A stretch of 64,000 nt of DNA from JAXLVB01 sp046329195 (GTDB lineage Bacteria; Bacteroidota; Bacteroidia; Cytophagales; Spirosomataceae): positions 3,038,001-3,102,000 of the forward strand of contig JAXLVB010000001.1 of assembly GCA_046329195.1 (NCBI GenBank), in the 5' to 3' direction. The position numbers were made by a program, and so were the translations under genes. Below are positions 34,659-44,297 of this stretch, piece after piece. Numbering within the stretch: position 1 is the first letter of the stretch; every line of letters begins with the position of its first letter. The notes under the pieces were generated by a model, which saw only the letters and a list, made by a program, of their open reading frames with translations, did no database searches and was not told where the DNA came from.

Positions 34659-37105
34659 GCCAAGTGATTAACGCTTCTGTTATCCAAACCACCAAAAAAT
34701 ATCTATTGACCGATAGCCGTAAGGTGACTTCTCCCAAAGAGTCTATTTTCTTCGCTATCAGTGGCTTACACCACGACGGTCATGCGTTTCTTCAAGAATT
34801 ATATCAAAAGGGTGTACGAGAGTTTGTGGTAGAGCGCCCCGTACCTGCCTCAGACCTCAAAGCCATGCCTGAGGCCACTATCTGGCAAGTACAGCACAGC
34901 TTGGCGGCTTTGCAAGGTTTAGCAGCCGAGCATCGCAGGCACTTTAGTATCCCGGTAGTGGGTATCACGGGCTCTAATGGGAAGACCATCGTCAAAGAAT
35001 GGCTGTATCAGTTGTTGTCTAAGAGCTATCATGTAGTTCGGAGTCCCAAAAGCTATAATTCGCAGTTGGGTGTGCCGTTGTCGGTATGGCAAATGAACGA
35101 CACCCATACCTTGGCCTTGTTTGAGGCAGGTGTTTCAAAGCCTGGCGAAATGGCCAAACTCGAAGCTGTGATTCAACCCAGTATTGGTATTTTTACCAAC
35201 ATAGGCTCTGCACACGACGAGGGTTTTGAAAACCGCCGTCAGAAGGTGTTAGAAAAACTGACTTTGTTCAAAAATGCCTGGCTGTTGATTTACTGCAAAG
35301 ATTACCCCGAAATAGACCAAGCTATTCAAGATGATTTTAGGGTAAATAATCCTGATTGTCAGTTGCTTGGCTGGTCAAGAAAGCAGCCCGCCGAAGTACG
35401 GGTAAGCCAACGTATCCTCAACGACACTACTTCCGTAGTGGTCAACCACCAGTTTGCAACGTATCAGTTTAATATCCCCTTTACTGACGAGGCTTCTGTT
35501 GAAAATGCTCTTCATTGCATTGTGCTAATGATAGGGCTAGGGTTTAGTCCGAGTGCCATACAGGATGGCCTCAATCGCCTGCGCCCCGTGTCAATGCGCC
35601 TCGAACTCAAGGAAGGTATTAATGGCTGCTACTTGATTGACGATAGCTATAACAATGATTTGGCGGGCCTGACACTGGCGCTGGATTTTCTGCATTCACA
35701 ACAGCAACGCAAACATAAGGTACTGATTCTGTCAGACATCTTAGAGTCGGGGATGAGCGAGACAGAATTGTATAGTTATATAGCGCAACTCATTAAAAAT
35801 AAGGGAGTTAATCAGTTTGTGGGCATAGGCGAAACCTTTCTCAAAAACCAGTCGCTGTTTACCCCACCAGCCAAGTTTTATGCCAGTACCGAAGACTTTT
35901 TGCAGAAACTTAGACCCACCGATTTGTGGCAGAGCGTAGTGTTGGTCAAAGGGGCACGGAAGTTCCAGTTTGAGCGCATTATCAACCGCCTCATCGAAAA
36001 AACACACGGTACAGTCTTAGACATTAACCTCGACTCCATTTCGCATAACCTCAATTATTTCCGTGAAAAAATTGGGCAAGACACCAAAATCATGGTGATG
36101 GTTAAGGCGTTTGCCTATGGTAGCGGTGCAGCTGAGGTGGCTAATTTATTACAGTTTCATCGGGCCGACTACTTAGCCGTGGCCTATGCCGACGAAGGTG
36201 TTCAGCTCCGAGAGCATGGCATTCGGACACCCGTGATGGTGATGAATCCGTCGGCGCAGTCGTTTGATAAAATGATAGCCCATCAGCTTGACCCTGAGCT
36301 ATATAGCCTACGCATCTTGAACGAGTTTGCCGAATATACCTATAATCAGAACCTCAGTTCTAAAATCCATATTAAACTCGACACGGGTATGCACCGACTG
36401 GGTTTTGAGGAGCATGAACTGGAGGCGTTGATAGACGTATTGCGACAGAACCCCAACTTGATGGTAGCTTCGATATTTAGCCATTTAGCAGCGGCTGACG
36501 AAAGCCAGTTCGATGACTTTACGAAACTTCAAGTAGAGCGATTTACCCGCATGGCCAACCAAATCGAAGAAGCGATTGGCTACACACCCGACCGTCACTT
36601 GCTCAACTCGGCAGGGATTGCTCGCTTCCCCGAAGCCCGCATGAGCATGGTTCGTTTAGGCATTGGGCTGTATGGTGTGGCGGTGAAGCCCGAAGACCAA
36701 GCTCATTTGCAAACGGTAGGTACACTCAAAACGGTCATCTCACAAATCAAACACCTAACAGCAGGCGAAACCGTAGGTTATGGCCGTAGGGGAGTGGTGG
36801 AGCAAGACATGAGTATAGCCACAATTGCCATTGGCTACGCAGACGGCTACGACCGACGGTTCAGCGGAGGGGTAGGTAAGGTGTTGATTAACGGGCAGTT
36901 ATGTCCAGTCATCGGGAATGTGTGTATGGATATGACGATGGTGGATATCACCAACGTAGAAGCCGAAGAAGGCGATGAAGTCATTGTGTTTGGTAAAAAC
37001 CCAACGATTCGCCAATTAGCCGACTGGATTGGTACCATTCCTTACGAAATCTTGACGGGCGTCAGCGAGCGTGTAAAACGAGTTTTTTACCGAGAAGGCA
37101 ATTAG
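34655..37105 (+). CDS. murF-alr: Bifunctional MurF (D-Ala-D-Ala ligase) / alanine racemase
   Basis: This 816-residue fusion supplies two steps of peptidoglycan precursor synthesis: Alr makes D-alanine and MurF adds D-Ala-D-Ala to UDP-MurNAc-tripeptide. The MurF half (1 to about 445) has the ATP-binding GITGSNGKTIVKEW, the GSAHDEGF segment and YLIDDSYNNDLAG. The Alr half (about 460-816) has the PLP lysine in VMVKAFAYGSGAAE, LDTGMHRLGF and TVGYGRRG. The fusion is typical of Bacteroidota. The ATG at 34655 overlaps the corA stop and is preferred to the longer frame inside corA. Confidence 0.96.
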   Translation: MSQVINASVIQTTKKYLLTDSRKVTSPKESIFFAISGLHHDGHAFLQELYQKGVREFVVERPVPASDLKAMPEATIWQVQHSLAALQGLAAEHRRHFSIPVVGITGSNGKTIVKEWLYQLLSKSYHVVRSPKSYNSQLGVPLSVWQMNDTHTLALFEAGVSKPGEMAKLEAVIQPSIGIFTNIGSAHDEGFENRRQKVLEKLTLFKNAWLLIYCKDYPEIDQAIQDDFRVNNPDCQLLGWSRKQPAEVRVSQRILNDTTSVVVNHQFATYQFNIPFTDEASVENALHCIVLMIGLGFSPSAIQDGLNRLRPVSMRLELKEGINGCYLIDDSYNNDLAGLTLALDFLHSQQQRKHKVLILSDILESGMSETELYSYIAQLIKNKGVNQFVGIGETFLKNQSLFTPPAKFYASTEDFLQKLRPTDLWQSVVLVKGARKFQFERIINRLIEKTHGTVLDINLDSISHNLNYFREKIGQDTKIMVMVKAFAYGSGAAEVANLLQFHRADYLAVAYADEGVQLREHGIRTPVMVMNPSAQSFDKMIAHQLDPELYSLRILNEFAEYTYNQNLSSKIHIKLDTGMHRLGFEEHELEALIDVLRQNPNLMVASIFSHLAAADESQFDDFTKLQVERFTRMANQIEEAIGYTPDRHLLNSAGIARFPEARMSMVRLGIGLYGVAVKPEDQAHLQTVGTLKTVISQIKHLTAGETVGYGRRGVVEQDMSIATIAIGYADGYDRRFSGGVGKVLINGQLCPVIGNVCMDMTMVDITNVEAEEGDEVIVFGKNPTIRQLADWIGTIPYEILTGVSERVKRVFYREGN

Positions 37106-37157
37106 AACTGTAATAAGGACAAACGTAAACGAATAAGCTACAAATTGGTGAATCGTG

Positions 37158-37991
37158 CTACAACGTAAGCCGATATTTCAGACTACCCGCATTGTGAATT
37201 TCCAGCCAACCTTCTGGCACGTGCTGGAGCCGATGCGGGTAGTGCCGTGTTAGGGTGGTAGGGTCGAGAAAAAACACCTGCGGCGGCAGTGCTTCTTCGT
37301 ACCGAAACCCTAATTTTTCATAACTGCGCCCATCAGACCAATCACGGTCGGCATAGGTCATCACATCGTTGGGGTGATGTTCTCGAATAAAGGCTTGCAA
37401 GAGTTTATCCAGCCCACCCACCACGGTACATCCCATCAAGTTAGCAAACCGAATCAACTCATACGAGCGATGGGTTTGTTGTTCCTTAATGAAATTTCTT
37501 CCACCCGAAAAGGTAGCCACTGCCACAAGCGTAGGGGTGTTGTACCTAGCCTGATAGGCTGATTTTATGAATAAACCATACTTGAACTTCGATGTAGTGA
37601 GTACTTGTAAGTGGTTTGTTTCCAGAAACTTGTCAGCAGTCAGCCTGTCAATGCGCTTGACTTCGCAGAGGCGAGCGTGAATCTTGGCGGAATGGCCTGC
37701 CAGCGCTAACAAACGAGCCTTGACCAGTTCTTGATGACTGCGCCAAACGTCTTCCCATAGATGAATCACCCTTAGTTTTTGAGAAGAAGCAGATGCTGAA
37801 ATCTTTTTGAAAAATGATGCATCAAGCTGATGTTGACGAACAAGTTGGAGCGATACCAAGTGCAAAACCACGTCGGATGGCTCAAGACGTACACAGAAAA
37901 AAGGCGTATTTTCCAAGAAAGCAGGCTGCCATCCGATGCTATTTGTCGCTAAAAAATCAATTACTTCGCTCAAATAAACGTCTTGCTCCAT
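37158..37991 (-). CDS. Conserved protein of unknown function (phage-like domain)
   Basis: The 277-residue protein has no signal peptide or membrane span. The C-terminal half has strongly patterned stretches: TLVAVATFSGGRNF, RSYELIRFANLMGCTVVGGL, DVMTYADRDWSDGRSYEKLGF and PQVFFLDP near residue 235. Very similar stretches are, from memory, common in phage-encoded proteins near homing endonucleases, but the function is unknown to me. The N-terminal 110 residues contain several Lys/His/Arg-rich helices (HQLDASFFKKIS, LWEDVWRSHQELVKARLLAL). It converges with murF-alr. A domain related to acetyltransferases or nucleases is possible but unproven. Confidence 0.78.
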   Translation of the reverse strand: MEQDVYLSEVIDFLATNSIGWQPAFLENTPFFCVRLEPSDVVLHLVSLQLVRQHQLDASFFKKISASASSQKLRVIHLWEDVWRSHQELVKARLLALAGHSAKIHARLCEVKRIDRLTADKFLETNHLQVLTTSKFKYGLFIKSAYQARYNTPTLVAVATFSGGRNFIKEQQTHRSYELIRFANLMGCTVVGGLDKLLQAFIREHHPNDVMTYADRDWSDGRSYEKLGFRYEEALPPQVFFLDPTTLTRHYPHRLQHVPEGWLEIHNAGSLKYRLTL

Positions 37992-38024
37992 CCTATTTTC
38001 TAACCTTGTCTTGACTGCTATGCC

Positions 38025-38783
38025 TTATTTATCAATCCAACGCTTAAAGATAGGGGCTTTTTCTCGGCTTACTTCCACATCGGGAGCCGAAGCGAGTTTT
38101 AGTTTCACAAAAAGCTTACCTGATGAGTCGCTTTTGTAGCTGTCGATGGCATTGATATGGATGATTTGCCGGCGTCCTGCTCTAAAAAATTCAGTAGGAT
38201 TCAGCAAGTCCTCCACTTCGTCCAACGTTTCTTGACTGGCAATGTACTTTTGGCCATCGGCTGTTAGTAAGAAAATCACTTCATCCAAATAAAACATCCG
38301 AACGTCAGCAATATTGATAGGCACGGTAGAATTGCGGTGTTGAACCACAATACGCTCCTTGTAGGTACGTGAGTTTTGAGCCGGGTGGTTGGTAAGAGCC
38401 TGAATCAACTGTGAAGGCAACTGTGGTGACTGTAAAGCTTTGAATTTCTCAAGAGCCCTGATGAGGTCGTCTTCGTCAATTGGCTTGAGTAAATAGTCTA
38501 TCCCATTGACTTTGAAGGCTTTAATGGCGTATTCGTCGTAGGCCGTTGCAAAAATAATGGGGCATTTAATATCAAAATAATTGAACAAGTCGAAACTAAT
38601 GCCATCAGAAAGCTGAATATCCATAAACATTAAATCAGGCTCGGCGTTTTGCATAAACCAACGGCGGGCCGATTTTACACTGGGCAGTACATCCAATACT
38701 TCTATGTGTGGAGCCACGTCGTCGAGCATTCGCTTGAGTTGTTCGGCAATGAGTGATTCGTCTTCAATAATCAGGGCTTTCAT
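38025..38783 (-). CDS. LytTR-family response regulator
   Basis: The 252-residue regulator has a receiver domain (about 1-120) with the acidic pair EDE near residue 7, phospho-acceptor Asp55 (MFMDIQLSDG) and conserved Lys in LLKPIDEDD. A LytTR DNA-binding domain (about 150-250) has DEVIFLLTADGQKYIA and FFRAGRRQIIHINAI. It starts 12 bases after the histidine kinase stop, so the two form a pair. LytTR regulators bind promoter direct repeats; targets here are unknown. Confidence 0.94.
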   Translation of the reverse strand: MKALIIEDESLIAEQLKRMLDDVAPHIEVLDVLPSVKSARRWFMQNAEPDLMFMDIQLSDGISFDLFNYFDIKCPIIFATAYDEYAIKAFKVNGIDYLLKPIDEDDLIRALEKFKALQSPQLPSQLIQALTNHPAQNSRTYKERIVVQHRNSTVPINIADVRMFYLDEVIFLLTADGQKYIASQETLDEVEDLLNPTEFFRAGRRQIIHINAIDSYKSDSSGKLFVKLKLASAPDVEVSREKAPIFKRWIDK

Positions 38784-38795
38784 GGTGGGTAAATG

Positions 38796-39422
38796 TTACA
38801 AAAGGGGGAGTTTGACAATGAAAAAATGCTCCGTTTCTTGGATTTCGACTGGAACAGTTGATAAATAAGTGTATAAACTTCGTAGGCTTTGCAGCCCCAT
38901 AAGGCGTTTGGTTTCGGGGATGTTTTTGCGTTGAAGGTTGTTCTCAACAACCAAAAAATGGTTTTGAACGGTAACACGCACCGTCAACGGCGACTCGATG
39001 TCGGTGATGTTGTGACGAGTGGCGTTTTCGACTAAAATCTGCAAAGCTGTAGGCACAATTTTATTGGGCGGAACGGGCAAGGTCACTTCCAAGCTAACAA
39101 CCAGCCCTTTGCCAAACCGAGTTTGGAGAAGGTCGGCGTAGTCTCGCATAAATTTAAGCTCGTCTTCTATCAAGACCAACCGCTTGGCATTACTGCTCAG
39201 TACATAACGGTACACCCGAGTAAGCTGATTCAAAAACTTAGTTGCCAGCTTTTGGTCGCTGTGAATAAGACTTTCGAGCGTGGCTAAGCTGTTAAACAAA
39301 AAGTGTGGATTGAGCTGATTGACCAAGTTTTGGTACTGCACATCCGACTTCTCTTTGTCGAACGACGAGGGTGGTGGATCCGTTGAGTCGCCATTAATGA
39401 TATGTTTTTCGTTTGTGTCCAT
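38796..39422 (-). CDS. LytS/YehU-type sensor histidine kinase, soluble, short
   Basis: The 208-residue protein has only the kinase core. His40 sits in the H-box NQLNPHFLFNSLATLESL (about 35-52), then an N-box TALQILVENATRHN (about 117-130) and a divergent C-terminal RLMGLQSLRSLYTYL. There are no membrane spans, unlike most family members, so its signal must come from a cytoplasmic partner. It is flanked on the same strand by a globin gene 42 bases upstream and its response regulator downstream, suggesting that heme-bound gas or redox state could be the input. That link is inference. Confidence 0.88.
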   Translation of the reverse strand: MDTNEKHIINGDSTDPPPSSFDKEKSDVQYQNLVNQLNPHFLFNSLATLESLIHSDQKLATKFLNQLTRVYRYVLSSNAKRLVLIEDELKFMRDYADLLQTRFGKGLVVSLEVTLPVPPNKIVPTALQILVENATRHNITDIESPLTVRVTVQNHFLVVENNLQRKNIPETKRLMGLQSLRSLYTYLSTVPVEIQETEHFFIVKLPLL

Positions 39423-39464
39423 GTACTACCTTCTATCGAGTGGTTGGGTGTGTGTGTTTAGGTG

Positions 39465-39878
39465 TCAGTCTGTTTGTCGGGCGGCTTGCTTCATAGCTTC
39501 AGCAAGCATACCGTACAAATCAGACCATGCGGTGTGTATCTCTGGTGAATAATCGTGCTGCAAAATTTGGTTAATTGTCCATAATAAAGCTTCTCCAACG
39601 GCCTCATAATGTGCTTCTTGGGCTCCGTACCAGACATGGCGGCGCCCTAAGTCTTGCACCACGGGCAATAGTTCGGATAAATTGTCTAACGATAGCACTA
39701 CAAAGCTGATTACTTGAAATAATTTGACGCCTTGGGTTTTTAGGTCACTTTTAAATAATGATTCTACTTCGGGTGCTAAATCAAAAAAACGGCGATAAAA
39801 CAACTCAGCGGCGTATTCGGACTGAGGTACTAATTGGGCAAAACTGGTTTGTATAAGGTGGCGTTGATGTGCTGTCAT
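39465..39878 (-). CDS. Single-domain globin (Vitreoscilla-hemoglobin-like)
   Basis: This 137-residue protein, starting MTAHQRHLIQTSF, has the fold pattern of bacterial single-domain globins and flavohemoglobin N-termini. The proximal heme ligand is His81 in RRHVWYGAQEAHYEAVGEALL (a longer stretch 78-98). The helical region LFYRRFFDLAPEVESLF is also typical. The ORF could extend upstream to 40028, but the added 50 residues show no homology. TTACTTTG (minus-strand reading of 39888-39895) near-matches the -7 element. It lies 42 bases before the kinase, so an operon of globin, kinase and regulator is likely. Confidence 0.9.
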   Translation of the reverse strand: MTAHQRHLIQTSFAQLVPQSEYAAELFYRRFFDLAPEVESLFKSDLKTQGVKLFQVISFVVLSLDNLSELLPVVQDLGRRHVWYGAQEAHYEAVGEALLWTINQILQHDYSPEIHTAWSDLYGMLAEAMKQAARQTD

Positions 39879-40182
39879 GGTATAAATCAAAGTAAGTAGA
39901 AAACTTCTCGAAGTTACGGGTTTCGGTAGGTTTTCAGAAACTTCATGGCATTTTCGTCGTTTTTGGGAGGTAAATTGAGCAATAAAATACTGCCTCCTTA
40001 CAAAAAGGAGTCTTTTAGTACTACTCAAAGTTGGAACGATTGCGCCACAGCATCAAAAAAAAGTACCTAAACCGTAGGAAAATAGGATTGAGTCGTAGCG
40101 AATCTGTAGCTGAACCGTAGGATAAACAGACTAAAATGTTGACTAACCCAAACAGAATCAATAGTAGGTGCGTAAAAATAAA
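39879..40182. other. Intergenic region upstream of the globin gene
   Basis: About 300 bases separate the globin start from the hairpin ending the Gfo/Idh/MocA gene. It contains CAAAGTAA at 39888-39895 (minus reading TTACTTTG, near the Bacteroidota -7 consensus). I see no gene or strong hairpin. Confidence 0.4.
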
Positions 40183-40208
40183 AAAGGTACCAATTGCTTG
40201 ATACCTTT
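40183..40208 (-). terminator. Terminator after Gfo/Idh/MocA gene
   Basis: A 7-bp stem, AAAGGTA with TACCTTT, encloses 12 bases; on the minus strand it is followed by TTTTATTTTTA. It lies 9 bases after the oxidoreductase stop. Confidence 0.6.
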
Positions 40209-40216
40209 GGGGAGAA

Positions 40217-41584
40217 TTAGACGGTGGCTGGGTCTGGATGTTTCCAAGGTTGCCGATACGGTCTTTTTAAGAGTTTAGTCGCTTCGGTATCACCTGTTAC
40301 AATACGTTTGCTTGGGTCATAAATCAACGGACGTCCAGTTTCCATGGAAAGGTTGGCCAAAATGCAACTGGCTGTCGAAATATGCCCCTCCTCAATGTCG
40401 GCTACTGGGCGGCTCTTGTTTTCGATGGCTGCCAAGAAATCCAGCATATGCAAACGAGTGGCTGGAGCAGCGTTTAGTTCAATGCGCTCTTCAGTGAGGT
40501 CTTCGGGGTATTTTTCTTTTTCATAGACTACGTCCTTATGGATTTTCTCCCCTTTCCCGTTCGGAATAAAGTCATATTGCATTGTGCTTCCCCAGAGGGT
40601 GCCTTTTTCGCCATAAAGCGTAAACGACCACGGATAGTCTGGATTGTTGGGCGTGCCCCATGTCCGATGTTGCCAAACACAATTGAGTCCATCATACTCA
40701 AAGATAGCCGATTGAGTATCGGCAATATTCGATTTTCCGTCTTTCTGAACATAAATCCCACCTGTTGAGCTGATTCGCTTGGGCCAACCCAACTTGAGCA
40801 TCCATCGCACAGTATCGAGCATGTGTACACACATGTCGCCCATGATGCCGTTGCCATACTCTTTGAACGTACGCCACCAGCGGATGTGTGGTAGGCCGTC
40901 GTAGGGGCGCATGGGGGCAGGGCCTGTCCACATTTCATAATCAAAAAAGTCAGGCACTGTCTGTACAGGTGGGTTACCGTTGTTGCGCATGGCAAAGTAG
41001 CAACACATTTCTACGTGGGCTACTTTGCCGAGTAGCCCAGCATCTACAATGTTTTTCTTGGCATCAATGAGGTGTGGCGTACTCTTGCGCTGGGTTCCTA
41101 CTTGTACTACTTTGTTGTATTTGCGTGCTGCCGCTACCATTGCTTCTCCTTCGAGTACATCTACACTGATAGGCTTTTGCACATACACGTGAGCTCCTGC
41201 CTTTACGGCTTCTATGGCCTGAAGTGCATGCCAGTGGTCGGGCGTGCCAATGAGCACTATGTCTAATTCATTTTCGGCAAGTAGTTTACGATAATCGCCA
41301 TAGAGGCGTGGTACTTTGCCTGATTTTTGGCGTTTACTGACCAGTTCTCCAGCAGCGGTGAGCATATTTTTGTCCACATCGCACAAGGCCACTACCTCTA
41401 CAGGAGCTACTTGAATTAGTCGAAACAAGTCGCTTTTACCATACCAACCTGTTCCGATGAGCGCTACTCGGTAGGTTTTGGCCGGATAAATCAAGTCCAT
41501 CCCTTGCGCACCAAAGGCAGATAGCGCCAGCGTTGCGGTAGCCCCATGCAAAAAGCGACGGCGATTAATGTAAAAATTATCCAT
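40217..41584 (-). CDS. Gfo/Idh/MocA-family oxidoreductase, Tat-exported
   Basis: The 455-residue protein has a twin-arginine signal (NRRRFLHGATATLALSAFG, residues 7-25), so it is exported folded with its cofactor. The Rossmann fold (about 36-160) has VALIGTGWYGKSDL and IGTPDHWHALQAIEA; VYVQKPISVDV is the family's catalytic Lys segment. A C-terminal alpha/beta domain follows with RWWRTFKEYGNGIMGDMCVHML. Exported family members in Bacteroidota are often NAD-dependent glycosidase-like or sugar dehydrogenases, but the substrate is unknown. The gene has its own terminator. Confidence 0.92.
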   Translation of the reverse strand: MDNFYINRRRFLHGATATLALSAFGAQGMDLIYPAKTYRVALIGTGWYGKSDLFRLIQVAPVEVVALCDVDKNMLTAAGELVSKRQKSGKVPRLYGDYRKLLAENELDIVLIGTPDHWHALQAIEAVKAGAHVYVQKPISVDVLEGEAMVAAARKYNKVVQVGTQRKSTPHLIDAKKNIVDAGLLGKVAHVEMCCYFAMRNNGNPPVQTVPDFFDYEMWTGPAPMRPYDGLPHIRWWRTFKEYGNGIMGDMCVHMLDTVRWMLKLGWPKRISSTGGIYVQKDGKSNIADTQSAIFEYDGLNCVWQHRTWGTPNNPDYPWSFTLYGEKGTLWGSTMQYDFIPNGKGEKIHKDVVYEKEKYPEDLTEERIELNAAPATRLHMLDFLAAIENKSRPVADIEEGHISTASCILANLSMETGRPLIYDPSKRIVTGDTEATKLLKRPYRQPWKHPDPATV

Positions 41585-41865
41585 AGTTAAAGGTTTAGAT
41601 GAGTTGAGAAACTATGTAATGAGCTTCCGAAAAAGTAGATACAAGTTTTGTAAGTAAGTGTCTGAAAAATAGTCAACTACTTTCTAGAGTTGAGAGAAAG
41701 TAGTTTTTCTAAAATTCACAAAGCAAATTGCGAAAAAAAATGAAATGCTCTGCCCTGATTTTAGAGGAACTTTCTAAAAACAAGGTAAGGGCATGTTTGG
41801 GATGTTTTGACACCATCGATTTTTGATGTAATTTGCTTGTTCATGGAGACTGTAATCATCAGAAC

Positions 41866-42567
41866 ATGGAACCTTATCAACCCACTAATCTCACTATTAA
41901 GTCTTGGGCCGAAGAAGACCGCCCTCGTGAAAAACTAATGCTCAAAGGCAAGGCGGCGCTCTCTGATGCCGAACTGCTGGGTATTCTGATTGGCTCTGGT
42001 ATTCAGAACCTCACAGCCGTTGACTTAGCAAAAGATATTTTGAGGAATATTAGCAACGACCTCAATCAATTGGCTAAGCTTTCGGTCAAGGACTTATCAA
42101 AGTTTAAAGGCATTGGCGAAGCACGAGCCATCACCATTGTGGCAGCCTTAGAACTGGGACGTCGGCGCAAAGAAACCGAAGCTCAAGAACGCCCCAAGGT
42201 AACGTCGTCGAACGATGCGTTTCAAGTACTCAGACCTCACCTAATGGACCTGCCTCATGAAGAATTTTGGGTGATTTTGTTGAATCGAGGCAATCAGGTA
42301 ATTCGTACGGTTCAGATTAGCACAGGCGGAGTATCAGGTACAGTGGCCGACCCTAAACTAATCTTTAAATATGCCTTGGAGTACCTGGCGAGTGCTATTA
42401 TTCTAGCACATAACCATCCGTCGGGCAATCTTACCCCGAGCCAAGCCGACAAAGACCTCACTCGTAAAATCAAAGAAGGTGGTCGAGTGTTGGAAGTTCC
42501 TGTACTCGACCACCTTATTCTATCGGATAAACGCTACCTAAGCTTTGCCGACGAGGGAATTTTTTGA
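41866..42567 (+). CDS. radC: RadC/JAMM-domain DNA repair protein
   Basis: The 233-residue protein has an N-terminal helix-hairpin-helix region (FKGIGEARAITIVAALELG) and a C-terminal RadC JAB1/MPN domain with the zinc motif AHNHPSGNLTPSQADKDL. The ATG at 41866 is chosen because the family starts with a segment like IKSWAEEDRPREKLM. RadC homologues have been tied to DNA repair or recombination, but the role is unproven in most bacteria. It converges with the TlpA-family gene with 4 bases between stops. Confidence 0.94.
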   Translation: MEPYQPTNLTIKSWAEEDRPREKLMLKGKAALSDAELLGILIGSGIQNLTAVDLAKDILRNISNDLNQLAKLSVKDLSKFKGIGEARAITIVAALELGRRRKETEAQERPKVTSSNDAFQVLRPHLMDLPHEEFWVILLNRGNQVIRTVQISTGGVSGTVADPKLIFKYALEYLASAIILAHNHPSGNLTPSQADKDLTRKIKEGGRVLEVPVLDHLILSDKRYLSFADEGIF

Positions 42568-42571
42568 GACC

Positions 42572-44041
42572 CTACTTGGCAGATTTAGCAGCCGGAGCGG
42601 CTTTTGCATCCTGCTTGTTCATAAACTGCAAGAAGTTTACATAATTATCGATAGGAAGGCTCTTGGCAATAATTTTTTTGTCTTTATCCACTATCAACAC
42701 CAAAGGATACCCGTTTATGCCAAATAACTTCTCAAAATCTGTATGACCTTCGAGCTTTTTGGTCTGAGGATCAATGTGTAAGTCAATCCCATTAATTAAT
42801 TTTTGGGTTTTGAATTCTCGAATAAATTGGCGCCAAGGCTTGTCTTCTCTTGGCCCTGAGACCAAAAGTACGGCACCATTGTTAGCTTTGATTTGGTCTT
42901 GAATTTTTACAATTTTAGGAATCAATTCACGGCAATGGCTACAATTAGGGTCATAAATGACAACAAACAAGAACTTTGCTTGAATATTATGAAGCCAAAA
43001 GGCCCTTCCTAACGTATCGGTTAAGTGCATTTGAGGGATTTTTTTGCCCATAATAATACCTTCGGTAGCTTTGGCTCGCTCCGCAATTCGACGAATCGTA
43101 GAGGTGTCCCAAAGAGACGGCTCACCTACATAATACTTTTTAGCCAAATACTGAAACAATCCATCTGGAGCAACGGGCGAATCGGGTGTCTCTGCTTTAC
43201 TAATCAATTGCCACAGTAGTAGCTTTTTAGTAGCAGGATTGTTTTTAGATAAAGTGACAATATAATCTGCCGCTTTGGCAATCGAATCATCTCGTTGAAC
43301 AGTTAGGTTATTTAAAAAGTATTTGATTTTAGATTTGATAAAAGACATTCTGAACGACAATTCTTCTGAAAAGTCAATATTATCAAAATAATGTGAGCGA
43401 TAATACAGAAAGACTTGGTTGGCAGAGTCCGGTTTGCCTGTCAGTTTTTGCCGGAAAGCTTCTGGGATGATTGGTTCTTGAGCACTTTTGATGATTCGGG
43501 CAAACAAATACTTTTCGTTCTTTTGAAGAAACTGCTGACGTTGCTCGGTTACCTCTTTCGCAAATGCCATTAGTTTTTGTTGAGTAGCAGCGTCGGGTTT
43601 GGCACCACCTTTAGGCAATAAAGCCTTGTATTCTTCTTGTTTTTCTTGGTTCATTTTTCTGAACATAAAAAACAACTCGTTCTCGTCGCTTCCTGTTACT
43701 TTTGTGTATTTGTCATAATTGAGCGTATCGGTTTCAATAGAAAAGACCTGGTCTTTGGGTACTACTAATTCAAATAATGCCTTGTCTTTCAGGGTAATAG
43801 CGTATTGGCCTTGATTCAAGGGTTTGTCGCCCAAAAACTCGCCTTCCCCTTCTTTGTTGAGACGAGTCGTATCTTGAATGTAGAAGTTTTCAGGAGATAC
43901 TAAGTAATGCCCCAAATACACAGTAGTATCTTTAAACCCTTTGATTTTTAGTTTGATGTGATACCCTTTTTCTTGAGCTATCCCTACAATTGGTCCGAGT
44001 AGTAGTAGAGTAAAAACAACAGGTGCAAGATGTTTTTTCAT
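42572..44041 (-). CDS. TlpA-family thioredoxin-like protein with DUF4369/DUF5106-type domains
   Basis: This protein of 489 residues (ATG at 44041) has a signal peptide (LAPVVFTLLLLGPIVGIA). A DUF4369-like N-terminal domain follows (HIKLKIKGFKDTTVYLGHYL), then a helical DUF5106-like middle region (about 130-330). The thioredoxin-like C-terminal domain (about 340-470) has the redox motif CSHC in VIYDPNCSHCRELI and the cis-Pro loop GYPLVLIVD. It is a periplasmic disulfide-exchange protein. The Ala/Lys-rich tail (AKAAPAAKSAK) is low complexity. Substrate is unknown. Confidence 0.9.
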   Translation of the reverse strand: MKKHLAPVVFTLLLLGPIVGIAQEKGYHIKLKIKGFKDTTVYLGHYLVSPENFYIQDTTRLNKEGEGEFLGDKPLNQGQYAITLKDKALFELVVPKDQVFSIETDTLNYDKYTKVTGSDENELFFMFRKMNQEKQEEYKALLPKGGAKPDAATQQKLMAFAKEVTEQRQQFLQKNEKYLFARIIKSAQEPIIPEAFRQKLTGKPDSANQVFLYYRSHYFDNIDFSEELSFRMSFIKSKIKYFLNNLTVQRDDSIAKAADYIVTLSKNNPATKKLLLWQLISKAETPDSPVAPDGLFQYLAKKYYVGEPSLWDTSTIRRIAERAKATEGIIMGKKIPQMHLTDTLGRAFWLHNIQAKFLFVVIYDPNCSHCRELIPKIVKIQDQIKANNGAVLLVSGPREDKPWRQFIREFKTQKLINGIDLHIDPQTKKLEGHTDFEKLFGINGYPLVLIVDKDKKIIAKSLPIDNYVNFLQFMNKQDAKAAPAAKSAK

Positions 44042-44297
44042 AGTTGTTGTGATGCCACCAGCGACTTGACCACATAAGAACAATGAGCCGTAACCGTCTA
44101 ATCACTGGGGCTAAATTATATAACAAGATTCGTTTGTACTGGCTTATGAAACAAGCCCATAAAGGTAAAAAGTTTGAGAAAAAGGTCGTGTTAACGACTT
44201 GTTAATCTCGAGGTCAAACAAAAAATGGACAACAACTGAGCGGGTCAATTGCTGTCCACGTTGGGTATGAGTACAAAATACGGAACGCTTAGGTGTA

